NCBI RefSeq assembly: GCF_047663525.1
Contig: NC_092597.1
Span: forward strand, 22,088,001 to 22,152,000
Origin: Anas platyrhynchos
Taxonomy: Eukaryota; Chordata; Aves; Anseriformes; Anatidae
Length of the DNA stretch: 64,000 bases
Reading direction: 5' to 3'
Shown: positions 22,517-34,400 of the stretch, one piece after another
Position numbering within the stretch: the first letter of the stretch is position 1
How the letters are laid out: every line of letters starts with the position of its first letter
Notes under the pieces: model-generated
The model's input: the letters and a program-made list of their open reading frames with translations, nothing else
Told to the model about the DNA's origin: nothing
Databases searched by the model: none
Translations under genes and position numbers: made by a program

Positions 22517-22799
22517 ATCAGCCATCGGACATCCAACATCAGCCACCCAACTTCACCCGTTCATCACCAAACGTCAGATATTGGCCATCAACCATTGACC
22601 ATCAACCATTGACCGTCAACCATTGACCGTCAACCATTGACCGTCAACCATCAGCCATTGACTGTCAACCATCACCCAGTGACCACCAACCATCGACCAT
22701 CAACCATTGGCCATTGATTATCAACACTGGACCATCAACCGTGGACCATTGACTATCGAGCATGGGCCATCAACCATCGATCACTGGCCATCGACCACC
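22517..22799. repeat. Minisatellite of about 14-base units (CCATTGACCATCAA type)
   Basis: Around 20 degenerate units alternating ccattga and ccatcaa/ccgtcaa half-units. The centre (22,590-22,650) is most regular and both ends decay, as in old tandem arrays. Confidence 0.92.
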
Positions 22800-25700
22800 G
22801 CCCCATCCGGCTGGCCCCGTGGGCTTCTCCCGGTGTCGTCTGGTTCAAGCTGCAGCCTGGTTTCAAAGTGCAATGGCTGATTTAGGGCTAATTTCAAAGT
22901 TTTCTTCTCACCACAGAAAAATGACACCTTCAAAATGTTCATTTTCTGCCCCAACAAGGCCGGCAAATTGGGCGGCAATGTCTGTTTTCAGCCAGGCGCC
23001 GCTTGCAAGGACACACCGAGAGCATCGGGAGGGCAAATCCTGTAGGAAACAAAATTCAGCAGCAATAAAAAGCAGTCTCAAGTGGGAAAAAAAACCCTTG
23101 ACGGGCTTCGAAATTGCTTAATGACAGTGGTGTAAGGCACAGCAGAGCCCTGGACGTGTCTGGATTAGCCCCACAGAAATTTGCGTCGGCAACTGGTGGT
23201 AAATTCGGGCTTCCCCACAGGAGACAGCAGCGAGACGCTCACCTGGGCACATGTTGAAAGCTGCTTATTAGTCCTCATCAAGGCTAATTAGGCTCCAAAT
23301 CGGAATCAGATGTCCAACAGAATGTTAAACAGCCATTAGCACTTTTAGACAAGGAGAGAAAAAAAAAAAAAAAGAAAAAGAGAAATGCAGAGCAACATTT
23401 ATTGAGTGCCAGCCAGGCTCCGCGTGTTCGGATTGATGCTGCCGTACGGGGGGCTGCGACTTCTTAACGGCTTTGCCAATTAAATCACTATTACTGACCA
23501 ATTAAGCAGAAATCAGCCTGGTTTTAAGTGATATCTGATGAAGCTGGTCCTGCAGCTCCAACAAACAAGGGGAAGGAGCAGTTTCTGGCTGCCGGCCCCA
23601 CAGGGATGCTGGGGAAAGCTTTCTGCCCACCCTCCCCACCAAAACTCCTCATTTTTATTTTTCCAGGGGGAAACACACCCAAAACCAAGAGGGACGTGGC
23701 AAAACCTTTTGGGGCCAGCATGGAAATGGGCAGGAAATGAGGGGAAATGGGGAAATGGGACGCTCTGGGGGGGCGGCCTCACCCCTGGCCCCCTCGGCAG
23801 GTTGCTGCCATCGTGCGCAGCCGGGGCCGGGCGCTCGCAGCCTTTTCCAAATATTATCCTACTGCTTTCTTTCAGCCTGCAGATAAATGGGCCTCTTCAG
23901 CGGGCATTGAGCTCGCTCTGTTCCAACGTTTTCTTTAGGGCGGCAGAGGGAAAGTTTGGATTACGCCGAGCTACTGAATCCGGCTTTTATGGGTGAGCTG
24001 CGAGGGGGGTTCTGCCAAGCGAAAATAGGGCCAGTGTGCTTTTTTTATTATTTTTTTTTTCTGGTTTCATTCTGAAATAGGGAGGAGCCCACACTGCACC
24101 TTCATCGCCTGGGTTTTACCTCCTGTCCCGTGCCTGGGCTGCTCGGCATCGCTGTACTTGGCATTTCCAGCTCTGCTCAGAGAGGGTCCTTTGGATCCTC
24201 TATCCAAAAGGTGCTTCCTCCACAGCCTTAATAGGTTTCTGAAGTTAAATAACACAAATAAAACCATAAAAATTTCAAACCAAACCTAAAAAAGAAACAC
24301 CAAAAGCCAAAAAAAAAGCCCCCACCTGAATCACGAGTAGGAATGGGGAATAGGGGCTGGGTGGGAGCAGCAAAGCCCCAGCACCCAGCAGAGCCCCTAG
24401 GGGCTGCGGGGCCAAGGAAATTGTGACACAATGGCCCAGGGGGTGGTGGAACTGGAGGCAGGACAAGAATGAGCCAAATTTGGGAACAATTCTCTGCAAG
24501 GACTGCGAAAGGAGCCCCTCTGGGGCTGGATGAAGGGACCCGGGGAGGCTCCTCCTAACCCGAATTACTCCGTGGTTCAGCCACCAGCAGGGAGGGCGCA
24601 GGGCGATGGCGCAAGCCCGGCCTCTCCCCAGAGATGGAGGGGGGGCAATTAGTGGAAGGAAAATGAGGAGATGCTGGCTGTGGCTCTGGGAGTCCGCAGC
24701 CTGCTATCACCTGGAAGGGAGCATCGCTAAAGGCTTGTCCTGGCCTCGTACGCTGCCCTAAATGTCTCCAAGAGGGATTTTTGGAGCCTGGGTGGGCTGA
24801 GGGGTGCTGGGTGCACCCCGGGGGGCGCATCCTGCCCGGGGGGAGCCGCAGCTCCGGCAGCTGCGCTCGGCGGGCGCTAGGTGGGGATGGCAGCACGCAC
24901 ACAGAGGGCTGTGGTCCCGGAGAGCAGCAGCAGGAGGAGGAGGAGGAGGAGGAAGATCGAGGGTTGGAGGTCTCCGGGGCTGCTGCTGGAGGCTCTCACC
25001 TCGGTGGGCTCCGAGGGCGCAGAGGGTCCCGGCCAAAACACGGGCACCGTGTGCTCGGTTAGGTTCTGCTCGCCCTGCCTGAGCATCGCCAGCTGCTGCA
25101 GCCCAGGGGGGCCCAAAAAATATCTGCAATTTGGGTGTTTTGTCCTGTTAACCGGGAGCATTTGCCCTCCCAAAGAGCTCCCCCCGAGGGGATGCTGCCT
25201 GGTGCCCAGGTGTGCGCATTGCTCAGGCGCTGCCACCCGAACAGGGAGGGGAGATTTTGGGGTGTTTATCGGCAGACACCAGCCACAAACAGCACCAGGG
25301 GGGGATTCACACACTGCAAAAAAAGGGGGAAAACACCACAGAAAAAGGGCAAACAGTCCTGTGTTGGATGGCGAGAGCCTTGGCCAGGCTGCAGAAAGGC
25401 ATTTACAAATGTCACTGGAGTTATTGAGTCAGCCCGCACGGCCAGGGGATGCTAAATGCACTTTCATCATCTGGAAGGGGGAAAATGGCCCAATTCCACG
25501 TGGAGCAGAAACTAATTTGCAAAGTTCACAGCCCCAGGGCTTCGTAACCTTTCCTGTGACAAACGGCCGGAGCTGGCTGATGGCTCCTGCGGGCCTGATC
25601 CTGCTGGGGAGCTCGTGGTGTTTGGGGGGGTGAGGGCAGGGACGGGGCTTCTCTCTCTGTGCATGCAGCATGCCCCAGCCAGGGGCAAAGAGGAGAGTAT

Positions 25701-26100
25701 TTCTACCCCAAAATATAGCCAAAACGGTGGTGCAGCCCTGGAAAATGGGGGTTGCCTGGGGACGCAGCGCCCCGCTGGGTCTGTACGTGCCGGTGGCAGC
25801 TCGGCTGGATGCTGCCTCCCACCCCAGCACCGAGGCTGCCACCAGCCAGGAGCACCTCACCGCCGCGGAGGTAATGAGATTCCACGTTTATTACCAGCAT
25901 TAATTACGTTGTGCAATTCCAGAAGGGAAGCATTGCCCACTGATGCTTCTCGGCCAAACCTCCTCCTGTGGCCACAGCGCATTTTGTCTCCAAGCCGTGG
26001 CGAGGCTGCAATTCAGGCAGCCCTCTGAGAGCCCCCCGGCCTCGACACCAACAGAGGGCGAAGTTTTGGGGCACCAAATGTTAGCACTCGCTGTGTGCCC
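22800..26100. other. Intergenic DNA, no gene recognised
   Basis: Mixed composition with an AT-rich zone at 23,260-23,540 holding several attag/ctaattag words, an A-run at 23,360-23,374, a T-run at 24,049-24,060 and a GGA repeat at 24,931-24,955. A short segment at 23,391-23,420 resembles the 3' part of a MIR/L2-type element. No gene is supported. Confidence 0.6.
24931..24955. repeat. (GGA)n microsatellite
   Basis: About seven GGA units, nearly perfect. Confidence 0.85.
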
Positions 26101-26102
26101 GC

Positions 26103-26166
26103 ATCCCTGAATCCCTATATCCCTGTATCCCTTTATCCCTATGTCCCTGCATCCCTACATCCCTGT
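26103..26166. repeat. 8-base tandem repeat (ATCCCTRT)
   Basis: Eight consecutive 8-base units of the form atccctNN, with only the last two bases and one first base varying. Confidence 0.92.
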
Positions 26167-26169
26167 ATG

Positions 26170-29100
26170 TGCCACCTGCTCGGCCACGTGCAAGCCCTCC
26201 AAAGCCCATCCCGGGCACAATGGGCAAACACGAGAAGTCCTTCATGTGGAAGAATTTACTTGCCAGCACTCACTGTAAATCCCTCCTTAAGCTGCTTGAT
26301 CCCAACCTGCTTCCCAAGCCGACCCAAAATCAGAGCGAGGCCCTAAGCTGCTCTGATCCGTGCCAGCCCGGCGATGTTTCTGGGGTCCTGAAAACCAAGT
26401 GCCTCAGGAATACCCAACCCTTCCTCTAGAAGGTTTTTAAGGAAAGATGAGGTTTTATTTTTTATCTGGAAATAGATTTTATTTTATTTAAGTTTTAAAA
26501 AGGGGCTAATTGGCCCCACAAACACAAACTTTGCATTTCTTTTCAAACTATTCTGAGCTGGTCTAAAACCAGAAGGCTTGGGGGATTTTTTTATCATGCT
26601 GTCTCCCGCTATTTCCTTCAATCTGAACTGATTTATCTCACTTTTCCTCCTGTTTCTATCTTTCAGATCAGCCCCCAGATGAAAAATCCCCCTCTCACCC
26701 CACAGCACGTGGGTTTCCCGGGCTGGTGCCGGCAGCGTGCAGGATGCGGCCACCCTGCGTGCTCACCACAAGGCAAACCAGACCCGCCCCAAGAGAGCTT
26801 CTCACGAAGCTCCCTGCAAACCCAACCAGAAATGAGTGCCTCCGCCTCCAACAGCCCCATTTTGCCAGCTAAATCCCTTCGCCACCAAAAAAAAAAAAAC
26901 CAGTAAAACTCGGCAGCAGCTGGCAAGGTGGTGCGCTGACTTACCAGTGAGTCCCCAAACACAACGCCTGGGATGCCACGTTCCCAATTTCATAGAACTG
27001 TAATTTAAGAAAAAAATAATAATAAAAAAATCAACCACAAACTATTTCCATTTTGAAATCAAACAGTTTACTTCTTTTGTTAAGTTTGAGGGCGCCCCGA
27101 AGGCAGCACGTGGCGATTTGGGGCCATTCAGGCTTTGATTTTCTGGGGCTTTTTCCCGACACGCAGTGGTTTGCAGGGCCGTGCTGTACTCAGCTTTCAC
27201 CATTTAGGATTTCAGTGCAGTTGACAGCTCTGATTACAGTCCGTGAGCTGCAAGGCTACGCCGAGAAACCATCCTCGACCGCCGCAGGACCAAAATCCCC
27301 AAATCTCCCTTCCCTGTCCCCGCTGCCGAGGAGCCACGGCAGCATCTGCAGGGGATTAGAGCCTCCCTCGTTCCCAGCCTCAATTTATTCCTGTCCGGTT
27401 GTTCTGGCCCCATTTGTTCTGGTGCCAACATTGTCTTCCAGCCCCGCTAGCTCGTCTCCCTTCCTGGTGCTTCCCCTTGATGTATTAATAGCGGGCCAGC
27501 AGCTCTTTGTTCCGCACGCCCGACGCACGCCGCGAGGGGGGATTTCGCTTTTTAGACCAGGGGATGAGGAAAGAAAGGGCGGCCAGCTGAGCCCGGGCTG
27601 AGCCGCCTCAGCTCCCCGGGGAGCTCCCACCAGGGGCTGGATTCAGCAGGCACCGAGGTTCAGGAGAAGCCCCCAGCTCGGTGGCACCGCCGTGCCAAAA
27701 CAGCCCCCAAAACAAGGGGAGCAGCGAGGAGAAATCTCCTGGCATCCTGTTCGCCCCCAAGGCTGCGGTGCCAATGTCACTGGGTTGCTCGGTACACTGC
27801 CCATAGCTGTGTTCAGGTTGTTGCTTAATTTTGGCTTTTTTCCCTTTCTTTTTTTACCCCAAAGCCCACAGCACATCTCCCCAAACTCACGTTCACAGCG
27901 GAGGCGGTGGCTGCGGTTCACCAGCAGGGTCTGTGCCTTCGAACGGGGGGCGCGCGGCATTGCTGAGCAGCACCTGGCAGGAGCATCAATCAGGACATCG
28001 ATTGGAGCATAAAATATGGATTTACCCCCTTCTGCCACTTCCCTGCATTCCCCATGTGCTCATCCAAAAGGGTTTCAGACACCCGCAGAGGCTGGGCACA
28101 CACAGAAGCCATGCAGGTTTTACACTTCTGGTGGGGTTCCCCAAAAAAATGGTGGCCACTAAGAAATCCTACAAATATATAAAATACAATGTCATTATCT
28201 GCCACCAGCCCGGGAGCACCAACCTCCCTCCAGCCCCGCTGCAGCCTCCCCCTTAATGGGGGGATGAGGAGTGAGCAGGAGAGAGGGCGGCCGTGGTTTT
28301 GGGGTCTCCCTGTCCAGGTGGAGCCCCAAAGGCAGCCCGGATTTGCAGCCCAGCGAGCGCTGACACCAACAATCGCAGTGTGTTTACATCCCAGCTTCCA
28401 GCCAAAGGAGCAGAGGGGGGGTTATTTGGGGTGTTTTTTGGTCACTGACTGCTGGAAACATCCCCAAAGGCCAGGAACAGTGCAGAGCCCATGGAAGGCA
28501 GAGGGGAGACAGCACCTGGGGCATGCTGAGTGCTGCGGGATGGGTGCGGGACGATGGGTGCGGGAGGATGCCCCGACCCCATTACAGGGAAATTGATTTT
28601 GGTCAGCAGAAATCATCCCTTGCTGTGAAAGGCCTGGGGGTGCTGAGCAGCGGGTGCTGGGACAGCTCTTCCAAGCCACCTCTGGGCCCAGACCTGGTCC
28701 CCTTCGCCTAGAGAAGCCAACCAAAGCCAACCAAAAGCCATCTCCATTTGGACAATTTAAGACAACCGAAGGCGTCCCCATTTTGCCCCGGCAAGCCACC
28801 TCCTTTCCCACAGCAGGGAGACGTGGAGGTGCTGCAGGACCCCAAATGCCACCACCCTGCAGCAGGGAAGTGCCCATGTGTGCGGCCAGGAGGGGTTAAA
28901 ACCCAGGGCTTGGTTACAAACAGAGGTCCTTGCGCCGTGACTCACCAGCACGAGCTCCTCGTGCCACGTGCGGCTCCATCCCGCTCGTCCCAGCAGCACC
29001 ACGCCGCTTCTTGTCAATGAATGCGATGCTGGGTGGGCTCCTGCCCCCGTGCTGTCATCAGACGGCGTTTCTGGACCAGCCTCCACCTTCTCACACGACC

Positions 29101-30840
29101 AGCATCTTCCTCACCTTCCTCTCGTGGACTGCAGCTCCTCCCGGGGACGAGGGGAGCGCGATGCTCTCCGTGCGCTCGCGGCAGCTGATAAACCACAGCG
29201 CCGCGGCCGTCCCCGTGCACACGCCCTCACATGCACAGTGACTGCATGCTAAAAATATTCTTCACTTTTTCGCCGATTAAAATTTTCCGGGAGAGTCAGA
29301 AGCACGGCCTACAGCCTCTCTGCCCTGCCAGATGTTTCCCCTCGTGCCTGGGATTTTTTTTTTTATTGCTTCAGAGCCTTGCTGCAATACCACCTATCCC
29401 ATCCGAGAGCTGGGAAAACTTAAACCAAGAGCAAACGTTTTTAAACCAACCCTAAAGCTGCTCTTGGGCAGCACAAAGCTGTCCCCAGCACGGCCACGGC
29501 TCCGAATTTCTGCCTGGGGGTCCTGGTCCCACCTTTCCGAGGTGCCTGGCATGGGATAGGGGTGAGGAAACCGAAGGGCTCGGGTGCTCACAACCCAGCA
29601 GCTGCTTGCCCAGCACCACATCGGTGCTTTCTGGGCCCGATGCTGCTGCCAGCAGTGGCAGGAGGGGCAGCGAGGCCGCCGAAAGTGTTTACGCAGCAGA
29701 GGTATCGCCTCGGCGAGACCGGCGCCTCTGCCAAAGCCACGGCTGAGCTGATGGGGAGGAGGTGCCGCCAGGGTGTTCCTCTCCCGTGACCACTAATAGC
29801 TGTTTGTGCGCTCCCAGCTCCGGTCCCGGGTCCGACCCCGTACAAGTGGAGCACACGGGGGCCCCGCCGTACCCTCTCCATCTCCCCTTTGCTTTTCCCA
29901 GCGCCTTCAGCCCCCCGACACAACCCTCGCCCATCGCAGCAGGTGCAACGTGCAGCATCCTCAAGCCTCAGGTGGGATGCTGCAATTGCTTCCTGGCAGC
30001 CCCAGGATTTCCCATTCCGAACCCAGGGTGATTCCCTGCTCCTCCACTAGCCCCGTCCACGCAGGATTTGGGACAACCAGCCCCCGTGGGTGCTCAGTGC
30101 CTCTTCCATCACTGCCACCTCCTGTTTTCCTCCAAGACACATTTAACCGTGAGGGAACCGCTGCCGATGCTTTTCTCCTCTCCTTCTCACCCTCTATCTT
30201 CCCCACCACGAACAATGGAGGCAAGGTTTGCAGAGGGAGGTGATATCTTTTTTTAGCCCGACTGAAATAATTAGGAGAAAAACAGGCAGGCTGTTGGGTA
30301 CACGAGCCCTTCAGCAGGCCCGAAATAGAAGCAGAAAGTCTGCGAAGCTGAATGCCAGCGGAGAACAATAGCTGGAGCGTGACTAGTTGTGTTAACCAGT
30401 TCTGCCCCCCAAGACCACTTCCCAGCTGCTTCCCTTGGGGCTGAGACGAGGCACGGCCCCAAAACTTGCTGGCATGGGAGCACCGCGCCGCCCTGGGGCC
30501 GAGGGGGCCGTGCTGGTGCGTGGAGCTGAGCCCCAGGAGATGCACCGGGGCTTTGCTCCGTGATGGAGCCACGATGCTCGGTGCCCACACGGCACCTGCG
30601 TGGGCATCCCTCGCCTCGCTGCGTCCTGCACCCCGTCCTGCTGCTCCTGTGCTGCTGTCCCCTGTCCCCATGGCACTGTCGCACCCTGCCTGACCGTGGG
30701 GAGCCTCCAATTCCAGGGACCCTGTCCTAGTGTGGGGTCTGGCCTGACCCCTGGGGACCCTAACCTGGCTGTGGGGACGCTGGCTGACCCTCAGGGACCT
30801 GTCGCACCTGCACGGTCCTTTGCTGCACCCCAGGGACTGT
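26170..30840. other. Intergenic DNA, no gene recognised
   Basis: AT-rich at 26,430-26,680 and 26,985-27,075, otherwise GC-rich. A run of A (26,887-26,899) and one of T (29,356-29,363) occur. No supported gene or transposon. Confidence 0.6.
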
Positions 30841-31150
30841 GGCACACCGATGGGTACCCTGTCCCACCCCACGGTCCCTGTCCCACCTCCACTCTCCATA
30901 TCCCATAACCCTAGCACCCTACCCCACCCCATGCTCCATATCCCACCCCACAGACCCTCTCCCACCCCTCTGCTCCATACCCCCCCCCAGACACATCCCA
31001 CCCGGGGGGGACCTGTCCCCAAAAACGACATCCCCTCCTCCACACCATACATCCCCCTCCCACACCCCAGATCCCACCCCACACCCCCCGTCCCACCCTA
31101 GAACCCCCCCTTCCCCATCCCCACGACCCCCTCCCACACCCCCATGCCCC
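30841..31150. repeat. CCCAC/CCATA-rich degenerate repeat upstream of PLEKHO2
   Basis: Short words such as tcccaccccac, ctccatatccc and ccctcccaca recur over 300 bases just before the PLEKHO2 CpG-rich block. The repeat is too degenerate to give a single unit. Confidence 0.65.
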
Positions 31151-31284
31151 TTTTTTTTCCCTCGGCTCCTCCACCGGGCGCTGCCTCCCCGCGCACCGGG
31201 GCCGTGCCGGGCGGAGCCGTGCCGGGTTAGGGGGGGGGGGATCCCCGCCTCCTCGGGGCCGCGCTCGCAGCTCCGGAAACCGGC

Positions 31285-31308
31285 GCTGCTGCTGCTGCTG
31301 CTGCTGCT
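31285..31308 (+). repeat. (GCT)8 trinucleotide repeat
   Basis: Eight uninterrupted GCT units within the PLEKHO2 promoter/5' UTR region, about 180 bases before the start codon. Confidence 0.92.
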
Positions 31309-31336
31309 CGCCAAGAAGTTGGTGCAGAGGACACAG

Positions 31337-31397
31337 CCCGGCTTGGCCCGGCTAAGCCCGGCCCGGCTAAGCCCGGCTCGGCTCGGCTCGGCTCGGC
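31337..31397 (+). repeat. GGCTC/GGCTAAGCCC pentamer-type repeat
   Basis: Tandem cccggctaag units pass into four to five ggctc units directly before the possible uORF start. Confidence 0.85.
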
Positions 31398-31457
31398 ATG
31401 CCCGGCCACCCGGAGCCGCGCTGCGCAGCGGGACGCAACCGGCCGCGGAGCCCCTGA
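31398..31457 (+). other. Possible upstream ORF of PLEKHO2
   Basis: ATG at 31,398 opens a 19-codon frame (MPGHPEPRCAAGRNRPRSP) ending at TGA 31,455-31,457, 26 bases before the PLEKHO2 start. It counts only if transcription begins upstream of it. Confidence 0.35.
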
Positions 31458-31483
31458 GGAGCACCCCCAGGTCCCTGCTAGCC

Positions 31484-31492
31484 ATGGAGCAA
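31484..31492 (+). CDS. PLEKHO2: PLEKHO2 coding exon 1
   Basis: Only three codons (Met-Glu-Gln) before donor gtgagt. Supported by the Kozak-like context, the CpG-rich setting and the matching phase of the next exon. Confidence 0.82.
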
Positions 31493-34400
31493 GTGAGTAA
31501 GGGCCCTGCCGAGCCGTGCCGAGCCGTGCCGAGCTGTTCCCAGCCGTTCCCAGCCGTTCCCAGCCGGGACAGGGCTGGATGGGATGGGACGAGTTGGGTT
31601 GCGTTGGGTTGGGTTGGGTTTGGAGCCCCTCGGTGCCTCCGCCGGCTGCCAAGCGTATGGGGCAGCCCCCGGCCCCGCTGGTCTTTAAATTTTTTTTTGC
31701 TTAATTATTCTGATGATTATTACTTTCTGTAATTCTTCCTGGCTTTTTTTTTTTTGCAGCCGGCGCCCCCGCTTCCAACTTTCCTCCCCTGTCGCGCTCG
31801 GGGCGGACAAGCGGCGGCAGAGCCGGGCGTGCCGGAGCCCGCAGCCTTCGTAGGGTCTGTCCTCTCCTCCTCCTCTTCTTCCTCCTTCTTTTTCTCCTCC
31901 TCCTCCTCCTCCTGCTCCTCCCGTGTCCCTGCCGGCCGTGCGCCCCCCCAGACACGCGTGGGGTTTCACGCCCGGGCGGTCCCAGCCCCACGACCCCCCC
32001 CCAATAATTGCTGCCGGTGCACAAAGGCTTCGGTGTGCGTGGAGCTGGGAGCCGCTGCCTGCCTCCAGTCCCCTTATTTCAGCTCCCAAAAATGCGGCGA
32101 GAAGGAAATCTCCTCCCCAAACGGGCAGCGGGGAGGCTGCAGAGCGACCCGACTTGGTCGGGACCGAAAGTTGTCATTATCCACTGGCATCCGTGAAATT
32201 AATCCACGGCACAAAAACGGCGTCCAGCTGGCACCCAGCCCGAGGGGCAGGAGCGAGGAGGCTTTGGGGGGGCCGCTCGGTGAAGAAATCCTCCAGGGAG
32301 CCCTTTGGGGACAGGGCCCCAGCTGCAGCTTGCCGAGGCTCACGTGGATCCCAGCGGGTTGTGCCCGGGGAGATGGTTCATCCACACAGGCCGGGGAGAA
32401 GTGGAAGTGCCACCAGGCTTGTCGGAAGGGAAAGTGGAAGGGCAGAAAAAGATTTGAGGTCTGGGAAGGCGTCTGGAGATGGATTCGTCTTGTGTAGATG
32501 GCATGGGATGAGCTGGCTGCTCTTGCTTTGAACGGAGCGATTGGGACAGCGAGCCACTTCTGGGCAGCGTGTGGGACCTGTAAAAACACCGCCACGACGG
32601 GGCTGCTGGGCTTTTGTTGTTGTTTGAAGCCATGAAAAGAGTGTGGTTTTGTGGGCCCTTAAAGTGCTGGGGGAGGGAGGGAGAAAGAATCGCCGAATTG
32701 TTAAATAAAAAGCCATCCTGTGCCCCTGCAGGATGCTGGGCTCTGCTAAGCTGTAAAACTGAAGCGTAAGCCAGGCTGTAAGAGTCAAGCTCGTGCTGCA
32801 CTTCTGGTGCCCATGCTAGAAATTGCAAAAACAACTTGTATGGAGTGGCTTTGGGACCCGTGCCTTTGGCCTCGGCCAGTGACAGGACAACTCAGATCTT
32901 CCCTCGTTTACGCTGGCTCGCTTGGCTGATGTCAGTGGGTTTATTCTCGTGGGTTTACACCAGCGTCGGGCATGAATCCAGCCCCAGAACATCCTGGAAA
33001 GGATATCTTAGCATTTCTTGCCTCCAGCAGAAGGAATCCCCGCAGAAAGCTGAATTGACAACAGCAAATCGTCTCTTTGTGCCGCGCTCCAATTTTAGTC
33101 ATGGAATCGCAGGCAGCGGGTGCAGGGTGGACACAAAGTCCTGCTCTGATGGTGCCCTTCCCTGGCAAACCTCCCCTGGTCCTCGGAGCCTTAAGGACGC
33201 GGGACCAGAGGGCCACACAGGCAGCTGGGGCTCAGGAGACTGCTGCACGATCCCATCCCATCTCATCCTTCCTCTTCTATCAGGCTGCAAAGGGCTCTCG
33301 CAGGCAGGAGGCTCCGGGTCTGGGTGGCAGAGGCAGGCTGTGTCTCCTCCTCCTGCAGAAATCCTTGGCACTAGGAGCTTCTTGTTGGGGACAAGTTGGG
33401 GTCTGGCACCCCGGGGCAGGTGGGGACTCAGAGATCCTCCCTGCGGATGCTCCAGGCTGTAGCCTTGCAGCTCGGCCTGTCCCAGGAGTGCTGGCATGAA
33501 AATAAACTCCAGCAAAACTGGCTACCGGGGCAGGTTGCTTTTTCAGAAGTAGCTGTGCCGTGCTGCGACCTGACGGTGAGCACTTCTTTCGTAAAACCAC
33601 AGAAAACGGTAGTTTTCAGTCTGTAGAGAGCAGAGGCCACAGGCAGACTTATTTGGCACGTGTTTTCTTTCAGATAGCCCTTCTGCCATCTGCAGAGGGA
33701 GGGGGGAAGAATGGTAAAAATGAATCTGCCCAGCAAAAGGAACCTACAAAAAAAAATCAAGAAGTACAAACATTTGGGGGTAATGGCAAGCCGGGTGGCT
33801 CTTGGTTTGGAGTCGCTACTCGTACGGGTACAGCCGTGCAAAGGAGTGAGGGTGAAGTCCAGGCCAGTTGTCTAAAAATGACTTCAAAGGGTGCTCAATC
33901 AGGAGACCAACAGGTCTATATTTGTGCAGCGATTGATGTTTACTGAAATAGCAGATCACAAGTGAATACAACTTCCTGGCAACCTAAAAAGTCAACTTAA
34001 AGAAACCCGCAGTACCCCTCGTTTCCCGGAAAACTTTTTTATGCTCTATCATCCTGTATTGGGGCGCCGCTCGGTACAACTGAAACAACTTCTGCAGAGT
34101 GTGCCAAGAACGTTGTACCCCTTTCTGTGGGGTTTACTTTTACAGGAGGGCGTTTGGTTTGGTTTCTTGTGCCTGGTCTGCGCCTACCTGGAGACGGGAA
34201 GCCTCTCCCCGACCTCGCTGGAGGCTGGAAGAAGTGCCCGTGCGCAGGGAATTTAATCTGTTTTTCCTCTCGTTGTGGGTGCAAGATCTGTCTTTAGAGG
34301 AACAGCTCACCCAAATGCAATCCAAGGGTGTGTTCGCTGGGAGTCTGGTGCATGAAAACAGATTTGTTAGCAAGGGTTTCCTCCGAGTTTTTGGAACTCG

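Larger units (their letters stand above)
31160..31490 (+). promoter_or_regulatory. PLEKHO2: PLEKHO2 CpG-rich promoter and 5' UTR region
   Basis: Dense CpG with no TATA box evident, ending at the start codon. Includes a CTG repeat and GGCTC-type repeats. The transcription start cannot be placed from the sequence. Confidence 0.65.

Noticed and set aside
31591..31620. Possible interstitial telomere sequence
   Set aside because: The unit is GGGTT, not TTAGGG, and is only about 30 bases long.
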